Positions 44,771-56,997 are shown, numbered from the stretch's first letter. The stretch is DNA of 64,000 nucleotides from Blastobasis lacticolella (GCA_905147135.1 LR990041.1:15003907-15067906); one strand, 5' to 3'. The notes: a model not told the origin generated them from the letters alone. Program-made: numbers and translations.

Positions 44771-45239
44771 GTAGATCTTCCGTAAGCTTTAAAATGAGCA
44801 GCAGCGTTTTCCATTGTTAAAGGGCTTGGCTAAAAAGTCATAGACAAAAACCTAGAATCGCTAGCAACGAAATGAATAAAAATAGGTTTACTACAGTTAA
44901 CTCATTATGTTTTTAAAAAACCAGCCTCTTAAACCCTGTAATATAGAAGTTATTATACTGTATGAGAGTCGTTCCTACCAAACTCAAAGTAAAAAAAGGT
45001 ATGTAAGGGAATTTTTTCCTTTCGTACTAACCACCCCTGCATTATAACCAACAAAACAAAAGAAGAATTATTTAAACCGGTCCAGCCGTTTTCGAGTTAG
45101 AGCGAGATTAACGAAGAACAATTGATTGATTTGTATGGAGAATGTATCATTTATAATCAAAATATCTAGTATACCACATCGATTTTGCAGTAAATTATTA
45201 AATATGTTTGATTAACATATTATGAGTATAATATATTTC

Positions 45240-45402
45240 TGGCGACTCTGGGTATTTTATGAGCCAAGACCATTATAAAACTGCTATTTCCAACCCGCCT
45301 GCCAAGCGTGGAGATTATGGCAATAACCTTCCCTTTCGTTGGAGAGGCCCTACGTCCTATAGTAGATTTTTATGGGCTGTGATGATGATGATGACTCATG
45401 TA
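45240..45402 (+). repeat. RTE LINE 3' untranslated end
   Basis: The pattern CCGCCTGCCAAGCGTGGAGA, then TTGGAGAGGCCCTACGTCCT and TTATGGGCTGTGATGATGAT, with a GAT-rich tail at 45381-45395, is the 3' end style of moth RTE elements. Confidence 0.65.
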
Positions 45403-45410
45403 TCCCTGGG

Positions 45411-45510
45411 GCTTACGCAACCCTTGACCAAACCGGCGCAGGCGAGCCTGTTCGATCTTATCCGTAATGTATCACATGCCAAGACTGCCACAGACTTGTA
45501 CTCGTAGTAG
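45411..45510 (-). pseudogene. RTE LINE coding fragment, minus strand
   Basis: The reverse complement aligns base by base with the RTE motif region at 59636-59725 (the part that reads RDVADKIEEARLRWFGH there), with frameshifts. Too short and broken to code. Confidence 0.6.
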
Positions 45511-46053
45511 TAAGACTGCTGTACTCGTTACGGACTCCGTCAAGTCATGACACGTCATACATTTACCGCAGCATTTTCATTCGTTGACGCGAAGTTCGAC
45601 GTGCTCTGGTAGCGGCCGCCGACCAAGGCCGACTGACATAGAGCGTCATAGGCCTAATTTAGCGCGATCTGATAAAATATGTATATGATCGCATCCCGCG
45701 TAGTACCAGTGACTATAATTGCAGCAATGACTGAATATAATTTCTTGGGTAGGTACGAACATGTACGCGGTAGGCATGGTCGTCTGAGGCCTGGTGGCGC
45801 TAGCTATCCTGCCGGCTCCATTACAAGATTCAAGTGCTAGAAGGCCTTTTGTTCACTGGTTTTTGCTTTACAAAATAGAGTATATTAAACATTACATACT
45901 GACCAGGTTTTAGATACTTAAAAAAACTAAACCTAACATTTATCGTGTCCGTATGTTCAATGAATGTTCTCTCTGCACTATCGAACCCATACGCTAAAGT
46001 CGCTACTGAACGCTAGGTATCTCATAAGTATAACAAAACTGTGGCCGTAGTCT

Positions 46054-46731
46054 AGGCGCGGATTATTTCAAGCGTCGGCGACGCAGGTTGCGTTATGCTG
46101 TCAACTCAAAATTGTATGAATTTCTAATGCGCGCACCGACGCGTCGGTGGCGCATGTTTAACAGCTGTCACCTGAAATTCAGATCTCGACGAGTGCTATC
46201 ATTTCTCTTTAGGAACTAGTGTTCTAGGACCTGTAGTTTCCGAGTTATAACGGTTTTATGTATGTCAGCTGTCATCCGAAATGTAGATGTCGATGAGTAC
46301 CATAATTTTTCTTTAGGAACTAGTGTTCTAGGACCAATAGTTTCAGATTTATAACCAATTTAAGTTTGACAGATGACACCCGAAACGTAGATCTCGACGG
46401 GTACCATAGTTTATTTTTAGGAACTAGTGTACTAGGACCAATCGCTTCCGAGTTAAGCGAGAGAGGAGAGATGGGGATAGGGTGTGAAAAATTGCTATTA
46501 TAAAAAAATGCTTTTGTGAAACTTATCGAACAAACGTGTGGACAGCTCGCGTTAAAAACCCGCCGCAATCGACTATATACGGCGTTATCACAGCGATGGC
46601 GTATTTTCAGCTCCGACGCAACATGCGTCGGCGCGCGCATTTAAAATTCTTACAATTTTGATTTGACAGCATAACGCAACCTGCGTCGCCGACGCCACTT
46701 GCGTCGCCGACGCTTGTTATAATTCGCGCCT
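46054..46731. mobile_element. MITE with about 100-bp terminal inverted repeats
   Basis: The ends AGGCGCGGATTATTTCAAGC and the reverse complement starting AGGCGCGAATTATAACAAGC are inverted copies for about 100 bases, sharing GTCGGCGACGCAGGTTGCGT and TATGCTGTCAA. The right arm has an extra 18-bp duplication. The centre contains about three 100-bp tandem units, each with TTTAGGAACTAGTGT followed by CTAGGACC. No transposase. The 106-codon minus-strand frame here is not a gene. Confidence 0.8.
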
Positions 46732-46894
46732 CATCCATGCATAGAAATCACAATAAAAACTATTGTTTAAATCTGCAAATAAATATAAATAAGTGGGTAT
46801 CACAAATAACATGTACTTAATAATTTAACATTAAGGCAGGAACATATAAAGCCATGTCAGTGGCGCGATATATATTTCTGGTAATATTTTTCAG

Positions 46895-46965
46895 ATAATC
46901 CATCAGTGGTCTACGCAACCAGATCAAAACCAAGCTTTGATACCAGCTCTTCTGATGCGTCCATC
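46895..46965 (+). CDS. Parg: Possible further PARG exon
   Basis: Acceptor AATATTTTTCAG, donor GTAAGTTG, 71 bases. Phase 0 from 42261 would give IIHQWSTQPDQNQALIPALL. Another phase gives NPSVVYATRSKPSFDTSSSD, whose Ser-rich makeup suits the tail better but needs a different donor or an unseen exon between. No family motif lies in it, so only the splice signals and the tail-like composition support the call. Confidence 0.35.
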
Positions 46966-48089
46966 GTAAGTTGCGAGAAGAAGGAAAGCAAATACTACCT
47001 TTTATGGTATATTTTGACGTATTTTCATTTTAACTACATTTTCCCGCGCATTCTACCGGAGCACCGCACATGCGCCGGCCTCATGTGGTGCCTTTTGACA
47101 CATTGCTTATATACTCAAACAACGTACGTACATTCGATGAGACCAATTTCTAATCATGTGACAGCAGTTGTTAGTTATAATTCATGAAGTAGCACGACAT
47201 TTTAAGAGCTGACGTATTGGGCTTTCTTGAAACAGTATTTCGAGGGGATTACAGTTGCAATACTTTTTTCTAATGAATAGGATTGTATTGTCTCAGACAG
47301 TGACACTCAATTTGTATTGAAGTAACTTGTGTCGCTGACTTTCCGACTTCCAATGAGGCGAAGCGCTGACTAGCTCGCTCATAACAAAGGCACTTTATTA
47401 GGCATTGTATATGTCGTATTTAAACATAAAACTTGTGATATTTATCCCATTCCATCCGGTGGGCTGTCAGCTCGTTTGTCACTGATTTTCAGTAGTTAAA
47501 AATATTTTGGTTGCGCCCTTTCCAATTTAATTTGTAGGACTTACAGTGACATTTAGATAATAAATACATCAACCAATTTTTCAGTGAACTGACATTTGTC
47601 GCCACTGTCGCATTAAAACCTACAAAGACAGCACTGACAATGAAATTACAGCTCAACCTGGCGGTCGTTGTTCCTAATTTCGCCATTTCACGGATAAATT
47701 TCTCGCACTGTAAAATAGTTTCGTATGCGTAACATCGCCAAAATACTTATAACGCGCTCGCCACTGCAGAAGAAGCTTTGTGATGTGACATTTTGTCACA
47801 CGCGGTTGAAACCACGACTACCCCCGACTCTGGTATTGTCCAATGATGTCAATGAACAATTTCGGTTGCATTATGCCAAAATGATGTACCTACAAGGAGA
47901 TGTGGCGCAGATATATAGATTTTAGAAGCTAAGAAGGAATATTAAGTCACTTAATAAATACAATATTACTTGTTAGCTACTAACTATATGGATATTTTAC
48001 ACTTAATTATACGTAGCTAAGTGTTCTAAAACGATTACCTGTATTTTTATTATACGTATGCATAGTGGGGAACCATAAATTAATATAGG
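46966..48089. other. No gene recognised
   Basis: AT-rich DNA with short open frames of no recognisable family. No further PARG exon could be placed here. Confidence 0.5.
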
Positions 48090-48091
48090 TA

Positions 48092-48346
48092 GAGCTCGTC
48101 TAATCTAAAATGACGCGCCTCACTATCGCATTAACGCACACAAGCAAGTTTAAAATATGGACGCAATACATATATATACAAATGCCGTTGTAATTGGTCA
48201 TTCAGTTGCCGGTGAAATTCACACGTAGGAGCACGCGTCGTTCATTGGCTCCCACACAGATGAAGTGTCGTTATCAATATTTGCACGCACACATCGAAAT
48301 CAACTAACTAAGTAGTGGGGTGCGTCATTTTAGACTAGACGAGCTC
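48092..48346. mobile_element. TA-flanked MITE (Tc1/mariner-like), 255 bp
   Basis: Terminal inverted repeats of about 25 bases, GAGCTCGTCTAATCTAAAAT at the left and its complement with one change at the right, bounded by TA at 48090-48091 and 48347-48348. No coding content. The TA target suggests mobilisation by a Tc1/mariner-type transposase. Confidence 0.8.
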
Positions 48347-48829
48347 TACTAATGTGTTAATATACATGTATTAATAACACTAATGTGTTTGTATATTATA
48401 GATATTTATAGATATATTATAGAGTTTAGGTACGCGGATGGACCATGAGTTACAGATTACATACAACATCTATTAATTCGCTTTATATCGGGTATATTTA
48501 GCTTGGTACCTTCTTTTATTTGCGTAACTGTAAGTACCGGCCATGCCGCCCTGCTTAATTTTTCTATGAGTAACCGCCGTATACCATCGATTTTTTTTAA
48601 ATTATTTTTTTTTATCTCGGAAGTAATTTTTTAATTTTTGTTTTATAGGTAGGTATATGTGATCTGGACTCCACCACTTAAGAAGTAATTTATTTCAAAT
48701 AGAGCTTTATTACAATAATACAATTCTAATAAAGAGCCTTCGGTGTTTTGTCGGGTATGAAACAACTTTTAACGGATTTATCACGGATCCGATCACTTTT
48801 CAATTATATAGTCACGGGTAAAAGCAGGA

Positions 48830-49015
48830 GCTGCGCGTCACGGACATGAAAATGCCGATCCCAGCATCGGGATTAAAGAGATTACGCAAATACCGCATCG
48901 GGAACGCCCACATCCGCGGTAGCCTTCAAGTCCGTGACATCGCAGATAGGCTGCAAAAATACCGCCTTCGATGATATGGCCAGGTATCGCGCAGACCGGC
49001 AAATTACGTAAGAAA
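48830..49015 (+). pseudogene. RTE LINE coding fragment
   Basis: The frame reads QELRVTDMKMPIPASGLKRL, then IGNAHIRGSLQVRDIADRLQ and KYRLR followed by a stop in place of the Trp codon. This is the RTE C-terminal motif (compare GSLGVRDVADKIEEARLRWF at 59662). A dead fragment. Confidence 0.75.
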
Positions 49016-49133
49016 CAAATGACTGTTACACTATATATACTATATTAAGGATGATATGCGTGCCATGATCACAACTGGGAAATATGAGAATAACTTCTAA
49101 AGATCGAAAACGTCGCGATAAAAATGATACATG

Positions 49134-49165
49134 AAAATGAAAATGAAAATGAAAATGAAAAAGTA
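49134..49165 (+). repeat. ATGAAA microsatellite
   Basis: About five units of ATGAAA with minor change, followed by AAGTATTTATTGAATTAGG. Confidence 0.9.
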
Positions 49166-49439
49166 TTTATTGAATTAGGATTACGTTAATTAATCTCTTT
49201 TCAAAAGTCAAAAATCTAACGGAAAACAAAGGGAAGTTAAGCGAGCTCATCCAGGTAGGGGGCGACGAATGCAGACCGATCAGCGCGTACGAGGGCTTAC
49301 TCCGGCGAGACACCGGGCACCGATACGCGCCACGCACATAACCGCCTTAGGCGAATCATGTGCAGCGCGCGCCCGGCCCCAGCCAGCCCGCCGGCGCTCA
49401 CACCCGCACGCACCAGCCGGCCTACCCGCGTCGCCCCCT

Positions 49440-49870
49440 GAGCTCGGAACAAATAAGTAAAAAGAATGTCGTCTGTCTGTCAGTATGCCGCTTCAGTTAG
49501 GAAAATGACCATCTGTGGGAAAAAGAAACGGCAAGAAACCCACAGGTACATTTAAATATGATTACATTGCATTGATACATTTGTCAATTTAATTTGAGTG
49601 AGCCTGTTTTGATTGGAATATGATGTGAACCTCTACAAATCGGTCAAGATAACTAAAAATAAAAATAAATTCAAAAACAAAAAATGGCACAGCAAAAGCA
49701 GGCCAGTCCACCAAGGCAGCACCCGTTCACGAGCATGACGCAGGGCCCAGCCATCGTCCAATTCAACCATATTTGAGGGAAGAGAACGACCCGACCCCCA
49801 CGCCACCACCAGGCAGACTTTTAAGTGAGCATGCGCTGCCAATGCCGTACACATTAAAAAAAGATTTGTT
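49440..49870 (-). mobile_element. LINE 3' untranslated region, minus strand
   Basis: Its reverse complement matches parts of 13860-14345: the segments around GTGGGTTTCTTGCCGTTTCT and GAATTGGACGATGGCTGGGC. It lacks the GGTAGGG minisatellite of that copy. A 73-codon minus-strand frame here is an accident of the untranslated region. Confidence 0.75.
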
Positions 49871-51400
49871 ATTCAATGACTATTACACATCAAATCATCC
49901 TCACCCAATTAACAAAATTGTAAATTTATAAATAACTTCCTATTTCGAAGAGCTAGTAGTACACCATACATTTTTGTCATTGATATATTCATCAATTTTA
50001 TAATAGGCTTTTTTCATTAAAGTTGGAAAACCTTGATAATTATGTTAAAAGTTGTCTCATTTAATGTATGAACATCGCGTAAGCATAAGGAAAAATATTA
50101 AATGAACGTCAGGGTCAATATAGAAAGGTTTCGAAAGCAATTGCGCTGTGCCATAAAAGTTATTTTAATTTTATAGATAAAAATTACATTAGCTCAAAGC
50201 GTTTAGCCGCGCACGCCGCACGTTTGCGCGTGCCAAAAAACCCAACCAACTTTTGTTCTACATACGGTAGCAAAATGCGCGACAGAAGACCTATCCCCTA
50301 TTAAACGCTTTGTGGTTTTACCATTTTACTCTATCTAATTAAAATATGAACTTAGAGATTGTGCCGATGATATTACAGAAAAGGGTATATTTAAGCTAGC
50401 ACTGAAACGAGTTAATATTCCATTCATTCTCAGGTTGTCACGTTTTGTCTTTTTGATACAGAAAAAGACAGTGACATGTTGGAGGACTTTAATTATCGTT
50501 TTTGCATCTTCGCTAGTCTTATATTTTAGAAATTGCATTTATTTGTGGAAAGTTGGTATATACCGCGCCTGTACATAACATAAAAATTATGTTCTAGTTG
50601 CGAATCCCAGTGCTAAAACATCCATGCCCAATACCTTTCCGCTTCCCTAAGCGCACAGGCAGGTTTCTCGGAGAGGTCATCGAAAGACGACACGTTATGT
50701 AAGATTTTACGCCAACTGCTTATAATTACGCGAATAATTCTTATAAGACCTTTATCCATAGTTTTATATTGTAGTAACACATGCAAATATAATGTAAACT
50801 AGCTTTTGCCCGCGACTTCGTTCGCGTGGAAATTGTTTTTTAAAACAAGTTTATCTTTTTCACGAGCGACCGTTTGAAATGACCTCCCTAATGTATAGGA
50901 AGTACCCTACACCTACCCTACACCTATCCTACACCTACCTTACACCTACCTTACACTTACTCAACATCTACCCTACAACTACTTACTTAACTTGTTTAAA
51001 AAAAAAGAAGAAAAAAAAAGGATAAAAGTATCCAATGTCCTTCTCCTGGTTCTAAGCTACCTCCCCACCAATTTGTAAAGTGTTTGTGAGAAAATTTTGG
51101 ACACAATGAATCTTGCTGTATTATTTTGAGATAGTAAAAGAAAATAATCGCGATTGACAATTCCGCGTTCGAGAGCGCGGCATGGAGTATGAAAATGCTA
51201 TAACTGCTTGCTTATGTTGCGAACTTGGCAGTTATTATTAGAATTTTTATAAATATATTTCACGGGTCTCATAATATGTAGCATGGTTAACGAGTTGCTT
51301 GATATTGTCACGGATCAGCTGGTCGATAGGCTCTGTCTAAAAAGTAAAGCGACTTGGGAAATTATAAGATGATCGAAATCAACAACTAAGCATAGCTGAT
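49871..51400. other. No gene; short repeats only
   Basis: Contains TAGCTTTTGCCCGCGACTTC (50813), the 5' end of a common lepidopteran interspersed repeat, and at about 50897-50960 a CTACACCTACC-type microsatellite. The rest is unrecognised AT-rich DNA. Confidence 0.55.
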
Positions 51401-51443
51401 GGAATAATGTAGACGTCCGTCTTTATATACGATAGTAACGAAT

Positions 51444-52280
51444 ATGGGCGCGGTTTTATCAACCCATGGCATGGAATTATCAAACCGGTTCGCTAATTTT
51501 GCGTTGTTTCTTACAATTTACACCAAAAAATATCCCTTTGACATAGTGCCGCAGTTTCAAGAAACACCCCTTTCCATCTCAAAAAGTATTGGGATCCTCG
51601 GTGTCGACATATCAGATAGCGTGCGATTCCGGAGTCACCTGGAAGGCAAAGCCAAACTGGCTTCGAAAAAGCTTGGAGTGCTTAACCGGTCCAAGCGATA
51701 CTACACCCCAGGGCAGCGCCTGCTGCTGTACAAGGCACAAGTGCGGCCACATATGGAGTATTGTTCCCACCTTTGGGCCGGCGAAACTGCCGACCTGCTT
51801 AATCCTCTGGACTCCGTACAGAGACGCGCCGTACGAATTGTCGATGATCCCAAACAAACACGCAAGTTGGAACCACTGGCAAACCGAAGGGACTTTGGCT
51901 CCCTGTGTGTGTTCTATCGGCTATACAATGAGGAGTGTTCCGAGGAACTTTTCGATCTGGTGCCCACAGCACAATTCCGTCATCGCACCACCCGCCGTGG
52001 GCTTGGTACTCATCCTTACTACGTAGACCCTCTGTTGGTCACGACGCGAAGGTTCGAAAGAACGTTTCTCGCTCGTGCGATTCGGATGTGGAATGAGCTC
52101 CCAGCCACAGTGTTTCCTTTGGACTATGACATGGGATCATTCAAGAGGTATATTAGAGGTCTCTTCAGAGGCGGGCAACGCATTAGTGACTCCCCTGGTG
52201 TTCCTGATGTCCATAGGCGGCGGTGACCACTTTCCATCTGGTGGACCGCATGCCTGTTTGTCTGCCGAATAACATAAAAA
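51444..52280 (+). pseudogene. Jockey LINE ORF2 C-terminus, 5'-truncated
   Basis: An open frame of 260 codons that covers the region after the polymerase of a Jockey-clade reverse transcriptase: SISKSIGILGVDISDSVRFR, LASKKLGVLNRSKRYYTPGQ, RLLLYKAQVRPHMEYCSHLW, then RRDFGSLCVFYRLYNEECSE and DYDMGSFKRYIRGLFRGGQR. The polymerase palm itself is absent, so the frame is a remnant despite being open. The first 20 or so codons (from 51444) do not look like Jockey and are probably flanking DNA. An A-rich tail closes it at 52271-52287. Sister copies are at 14866-15208 and 1831-1889. Confidence 0.88.
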
Positions 52281-53322
52281 AAAAATTTGGCCAAGATATA
52301 AATCCCTCTTAATATTTTTATAAATTTAAAACCCCAGTACTGTATCCAGATAAATATCAGGTCGATCTATGGTACTAATTCATTCCAAACACTTTCCTGA
52401 GCTTAGTTTTAGCGATTGGCCGTTAGGGCTCGGTGTATGCCATCTCTCCGCTAGGCGAGAGTCATATTATGTAAAAATTAAATATAGTAGGTATGTATTG
52501 ATTCGTTTAACATTTTATAACCGACATTATTTAATTACTCGCCAAATAATAGGTATTAGTTAGGCACAGTTAGCTAGTATTTTCATACAAAAAATTGCTG
52601 ACCACTAAGTCCATATCACCTCTTTGCTTCAACAACGTGACAAGTCGAAAAATCATTTTTTTTATTACTAATTTAAAACCGCCGTGTCCGATTATACAGG
52701 GTGTTTCATAATACATGTATAAAGCCGTGAACTGGATGGAGTGCTAAACGTATTAAAACGATAGGTACAATTATTTTTTTCGTGCGTGGAATAGTTACCG
52801 AGAAAATGACTATCGAACTTTTTCTTTTTCAATGTCGATAATCACATTTTTAAAACGAAAGACCGCATCTCTAGAAATCAGTTGTAATAGATCACTCAAG
52901 TTCATAATCAGGTCAATCAACTAAATAATACAATTTTACCAGTTACAGATAGGATATAGGTTTTGTGCCTTTAAGTCTTTTCTACCTACCGTTTCATATG
53001 AGTTTTAAAATTCAATCTAAAGATCACTACGATCAATACCTCAAGTGGCTGGTTAATAAAATTATTATTACAAGCAGCTCGTGAGCAGTCCGGCACAAAA
53101 ACAAGACATTTCGATGTTTGTTTCTACTTTAATTTATTTGTTTATTTTTGCCTTTAACACAATGTTGCACCTAGGTACATAGTCTTCAAACTAATTGCGA
53201 AAACACAATAAACATTAATAGGCAAAAAAGTTACAGCTTGATTTCGCGTCTGCGCCATATCTTCTATTGTACTAGGCAGTCATGACTGAAGCAGGTGGAC
53301 TATGTACGGGATACTGATATCA

Positions 53323-53760
53323 CAGGGTGTCCATAAAGTACATTCACTAGATTTTAATATTTTTGGAAAGTGCAGCAAAACTACACGATATTGTTGTTAT
53401 ACTTTTTTGTCTATTTTTTCACTCAGTCTACATCCTGTTGAATGCATGTGGTGAGTCTTGGCACAAGTTTATGCATTTCTCGTTGAACTTTTCCGCCAGC
53501 TCCGAAATAAGGAAAGATGTCATTTTAGTACCTATCTAATAGTAATTATTAAATTCTACTCATGTTTGAATTCAAGAAGGTGAATATTAAATTTGAATAG
53601 CTGAAAAAATACCTAGCAACACTATTTACGTACTAGGATTTAAGCATTTAGGTTGCAGGCAACAAACATGCAGAACAGCAGATGCGTTGTCACTGTGAGG
53701 GCTAAGATGAAATGCGTCATGCCTGTATTTGCACTGGCTTATTTTATGGACACCCCACGT
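53323..53760. repeat. Possible MITE with GGGTGTCCATAAA ends
   Basis: CAGGGTGTCCATAAAGTAC at 53323 and the complement of GGGGTGTCCATAAAATAA ending near 53760 form weak inverted ends. Nothing else supports it, and the length is uncertain. Confidence 0.35.
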
Positions 53761-53869
53761 ACTAGGCGCAATATTAAGGAGGTCTAAATTATCCGTTTTG
53801 TATTTTTTGGTTTCGAGGGTTCTGTACAAAAAAATATTGTAATCAATTATGATTTTAATTCAAAAGGTT

Positions 53870-55360
53870 CATTCATAGTTTTTACGAAAGTGCACCACCA
53901 CCTAACTAATAGCAAAGTAGTCTTATTCAAATTACTGTAGCATATTAATGTAGCAAACTCTAATTAATGTAACATCTTTGTCTTTTTACGAGTTTGCTTT
54001 CTCATGTCATGTCTGTCAATCATGTTTCAGTGTCGCGTAGGTAATCGTACCTATCGTTTTCACGAACATTTCTTATCAACTAAAATTAACTTAATGATTC
54101 TTAGTTGATGGAGCTTTACCTGTAAATATCCCATGCTTCACCCAATTGGAGAACCTAGGTCACCTAGGTGGAGCACGGACCCAAACACAATTTTAGAAAT
54201 TACTGTCTAGGTTACTGTCATTGTACCAAACTACCCGATAAAATCGTGATAAGCAAATGTAGGCCATCGCCATAAGGATTATTATTAAGCCCACAGTTGG
54301 ATTCGCTTGAGACTCACTTTAACAAATTTAAAAAAAATCAACATTATGGTGCAACTACCAGGAGAACATAAAACGAGAGAACATAAAAGGCGAAATAAGT
54401 TAGACCCCTAAAACACGGATCCCTAAGTACGAATCCTTTTGCACGTGCCGTCAAGGTCAAGGCCGGCGCCGGAGCTGTGGCGGCGCTTTTGACATCAAAA
54501 TAGAAACTGAAAACTACAAAATCTAAAAATAGAATACTTTGGCGGGCCGTTCTTTATTTTGTGGTTTGACCCACGGCGCGACTTCCATTGACGAAATTTG
54601 CCTACTTTCGCGTCGTATTCGTTCATTCAGTTTTTAGCTTTTCGCGTGACCGAAATGATTGTTGCGTTGTAGTTGTAGGATACCTAAGTACCTATTGTAA
54701 AGATAACTGTGATAAGAGTGTTAACGATGTAAACGAATGATTTATAGCTTCAGGTACCAGTATTAACGTAGTCTTGTCTGTGTTCAGCGTTCAACGTTTA
54801 AGTATTGTGATAATCATTATTCTGTGTATGAATGCAAGCTAGCAGTAGGCCAAACACCATGGTACCTACCTATTTACGTATTGCATAGCAACCAGAGCCT
54901 GCGTAGTGTTGTGTATCTGTGTGTATGGAGTGTACCTACCTAGCTACGCTACGATACGAGTGCAAGCTTACTTGATAGTTAATACTTATCACCTGCACCT
55001 GACGCTGTTTGTTTTAATAAAATAACTTTAAAAAGGTACGTACCTACATGCTTTAAATGTCTAGGTTCTAGCTAGACTTTAAGATATGCTACCTAGCTAG
55101 TACCTAATCGTAACGTTAGGAGGTTCTTTTCCGACGGGAAATAGGCAGAAAAGACAACGCTTTTATCTGTTCATGAAAACATGTAGGTATTTAGTAAAAC
55201 CTGTCTGTAATCTGTTTCAACAAAACTAGTCTCAAAAGTGGTTCCCTACGCTACGTAGGTCCCTAGATGAGTGAACCATTTTAGTAGGACATAGTACCTA
55301 CTTATTTGTGTAGAACGATTTATCAATTGAACGAATTCTGTTTTAGTTATGTAGCTATCG
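53870..55360. other. No gene recognised
   Basis: AT-rich DNA with a local GC-rich patch (54440-54600). No coding frame or family motif was seen. Confidence 0.45.
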
Positions 55361-55362
55361 TT

Positions 55363-56660
55363 GGTGGCTGGGCGGTTGAGTATCCGACTCGTAAGCGAGA
55401 GAGGTGCCGGGTTCGAATCCCGCTGTGGCAATGTACCAATGACTCTTTTCTGAGTTATGTACATTAGTTGAAATTAACCGATGCTCCTATGGTGAGGGAA
55501 ACATCATGATGAAATCTGCAAATTCTGGCAACTGAAATTGTAACCATGATCCAATCGAGTCAGGTTCCCCTGCAGTGGCGTAGCGTGCCCTTCGGGGGCC
55601 CCGTATCAATAGTTATGTAGGGGCCCCCCTAGCAGAAACCTCCAACTACGGGGGGTACTAAAGAGTAACTTAAATCCTAGTCTCAGCTTAAGACAATAAA
55701 TGGACTAGCATAGCGAGCACTACATTTGTGTGACAATAGACTCTAACAGTCAGGTTCGCAAGGCTAGGTAGGGCTAGGAATTTTTGATATATTGGCCTTT
55801 GGCTTGGCTATATTATTACCTTGCGCGATTATAACATATACCATTGAATGAGCGAGCGCAGCGAGCTCGAATTCTTTTTAATGTATCCATTAAATCCTTG
55901 CGCGATTTAAATAAAAAATTCCGTAAAATCAGCAATATGTCGAAAGCGCCGGGCTATCTCGAAATTTTTGACGAGATTATATAATAAAATCAAGTTCACG
56001 AACAGTTAATGAGCGAGCGTAAGAACTCGAAATTTCTTGATATTTTGGCTATCAAAACGTTCCATAATTAACTTGAAAACAGACAAATTCAAAGATTGAT
56101 TGCGTGTGAGCCAAGACGATTATGCGTGTGGGCCAAGATTATTATAAACCAGGTCCATATGACCCGTTTAGGAAAGAACGGAGTAAGGAGTTTCTTAAGC
56201 CTTTGGTGCTACCGATAGTGTTGAAAATATGAAATTTTCAATATGAGATCAAAATTGTTGCCATTTTTGCCATCTGATAAATGAGTGCGCGTGGAGGGCA
56301 CTACGTTGTCTTGTTTTATTTTTTTTAAATAAAAATGATAAATATCTCTTAAACGAAAGGTGAATGAAAACGGATTGTATCACTTGATTTAAATTGTCTT
56401 TTTGCTGAGGGGGGCTCCGACCCTGGTCTGAAATTCTATAAAATAATTATTTTTATCGGGAAATAGGGAAAGTTAAACTGAAATTATAGACAACGAGTTT
56501 TTGCTTATACACGTTTGGGGGCCCCTATAGCCCGGGGGCCCCGTATAATTGATACGGCAGATACGGCGGTAGCTACGCCCCTGTTCCCCTGGTAGCAGGG
56601 TCATGGAGGTCAGATGGTAGTCGCTCCACTGTAACAAATTCTTTTCTCTCCACAAAATTA
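55363..56660 (+). repeat. tRNA-derived SINE split by a hAT-like element
   Basis: The head 55363-55432 contains GGGCGGTTGAGTATCCGACT, then GTGCCGGGTTCGAATCCCGC, an RNA polymerase III B box. The body continues with TGAGGGAAACATCATGATGA and GATCCAATCGAGTCAGGTTC, breaks off at 55572 and resumes at 56592 with GTAGCAGGGTCATGGAGGTC. The two halves are continuous once the insertion is set aside. Confidence 0.82.
55573..56583. mobile_element. hAT-like non-autonomous element, 1011 bp
   Basis: Its ends are CAGTGGCGTAGC and the reverse complement CAGGGGCGTAGC, typical hAT termini, with GGGGCCCCGTAT shared further in. It is bounded by an exact 8-bp target duplication, TTCCCCTG at 55565-55572 and 56584-56591, the length expected for hAT. 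It has no transposase frame. It carries GAGCGAGCGCAGCGAGCTCG, a motif shared with 30.8-31.5 kb. Confidence 0.92.
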
Positions 56661-56997
56661 TTTTCCGTGCCCGTGGTCCGCCTTGACTATGGTCCATGAT
56701 CTAGGATTTGGCAGATTAGGTAATTAATTGCAGTGGAGCGACTGCCATCTGACATTCCTGGCTCCTAACCCTGCTACCAAGGGAACCTGACCAGATTGGA
56801 TCATGGTTACTTACACATTCAGTCGTCTGAACTGAATGTGTAAGTTTCATCACGATGATTACCCTCACCGTAAAAGCATCGGTTAGTATTCAGCTACTGT
56901 GCATAACTTAGAAAAGAGTTAGTGGTACATGGCGGCAGTGGGATTCGAACCCGGTACCTCACGCGTACGAGTCGGATACCGCAACCTTAGGCCACCG
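56661..56997 (-). repeat. tRNA-derived SINE, minus strand
   Basis: The reverse complement carries the same head and B box (plus-strand text GTGGGATTCGAACCCGGTAC at about 56938) and the same body (plus-strand GGTACCTCACGCGTACGAGT, CTGACCAGATTGGATCATGG). It is tail-to-tail with the split SINE just upstream. A short hairpin (ACACATTCAG...CTGAATGTGT, about 56813-56842) lies in the body. Confidence 0.78.

Larger units (their letters stand above)
19014..46965 (+). other. Parg: Poly(ADP-ribose) glycohydrolase gene span
   Basis: PARG hydrolyses the ribose-ribose bonds of poly(ADP-ribose), undoing PARP signalling after DNA damage in nucleus and cytoplasm. The gene is read as a chain of GT-AG exons on the plus strand. 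From the second visible exon (20499) to the eighth after it (ending 42261), the phases join without a break and give about 611 residues. Family blocks appear in the right order: FFEQLLPKIIDLALELPKL, LANAFLCTFPFR, QMDFANK, VLGGGCVQEEIRF, YTGYGRESFRFAG and VATGNWGCGAFGG. The N-terminal exon(s), the donor of the first visible exon and the final exon(s) are not settled. Introns range from about 0.5 to 5.4 kb and hold most of the repeats listed for this interval. It may be a working gene, or one damaged at its first visible exon. Confidence 0.9.

Noticed and set aside
55363..55432. tRNA gene
   Set aside because: It has A- and B-box-like segments but continues into a SINE body shared with 36976-37185 and 56661-56997, and the arms do not form a proper clover leaf.
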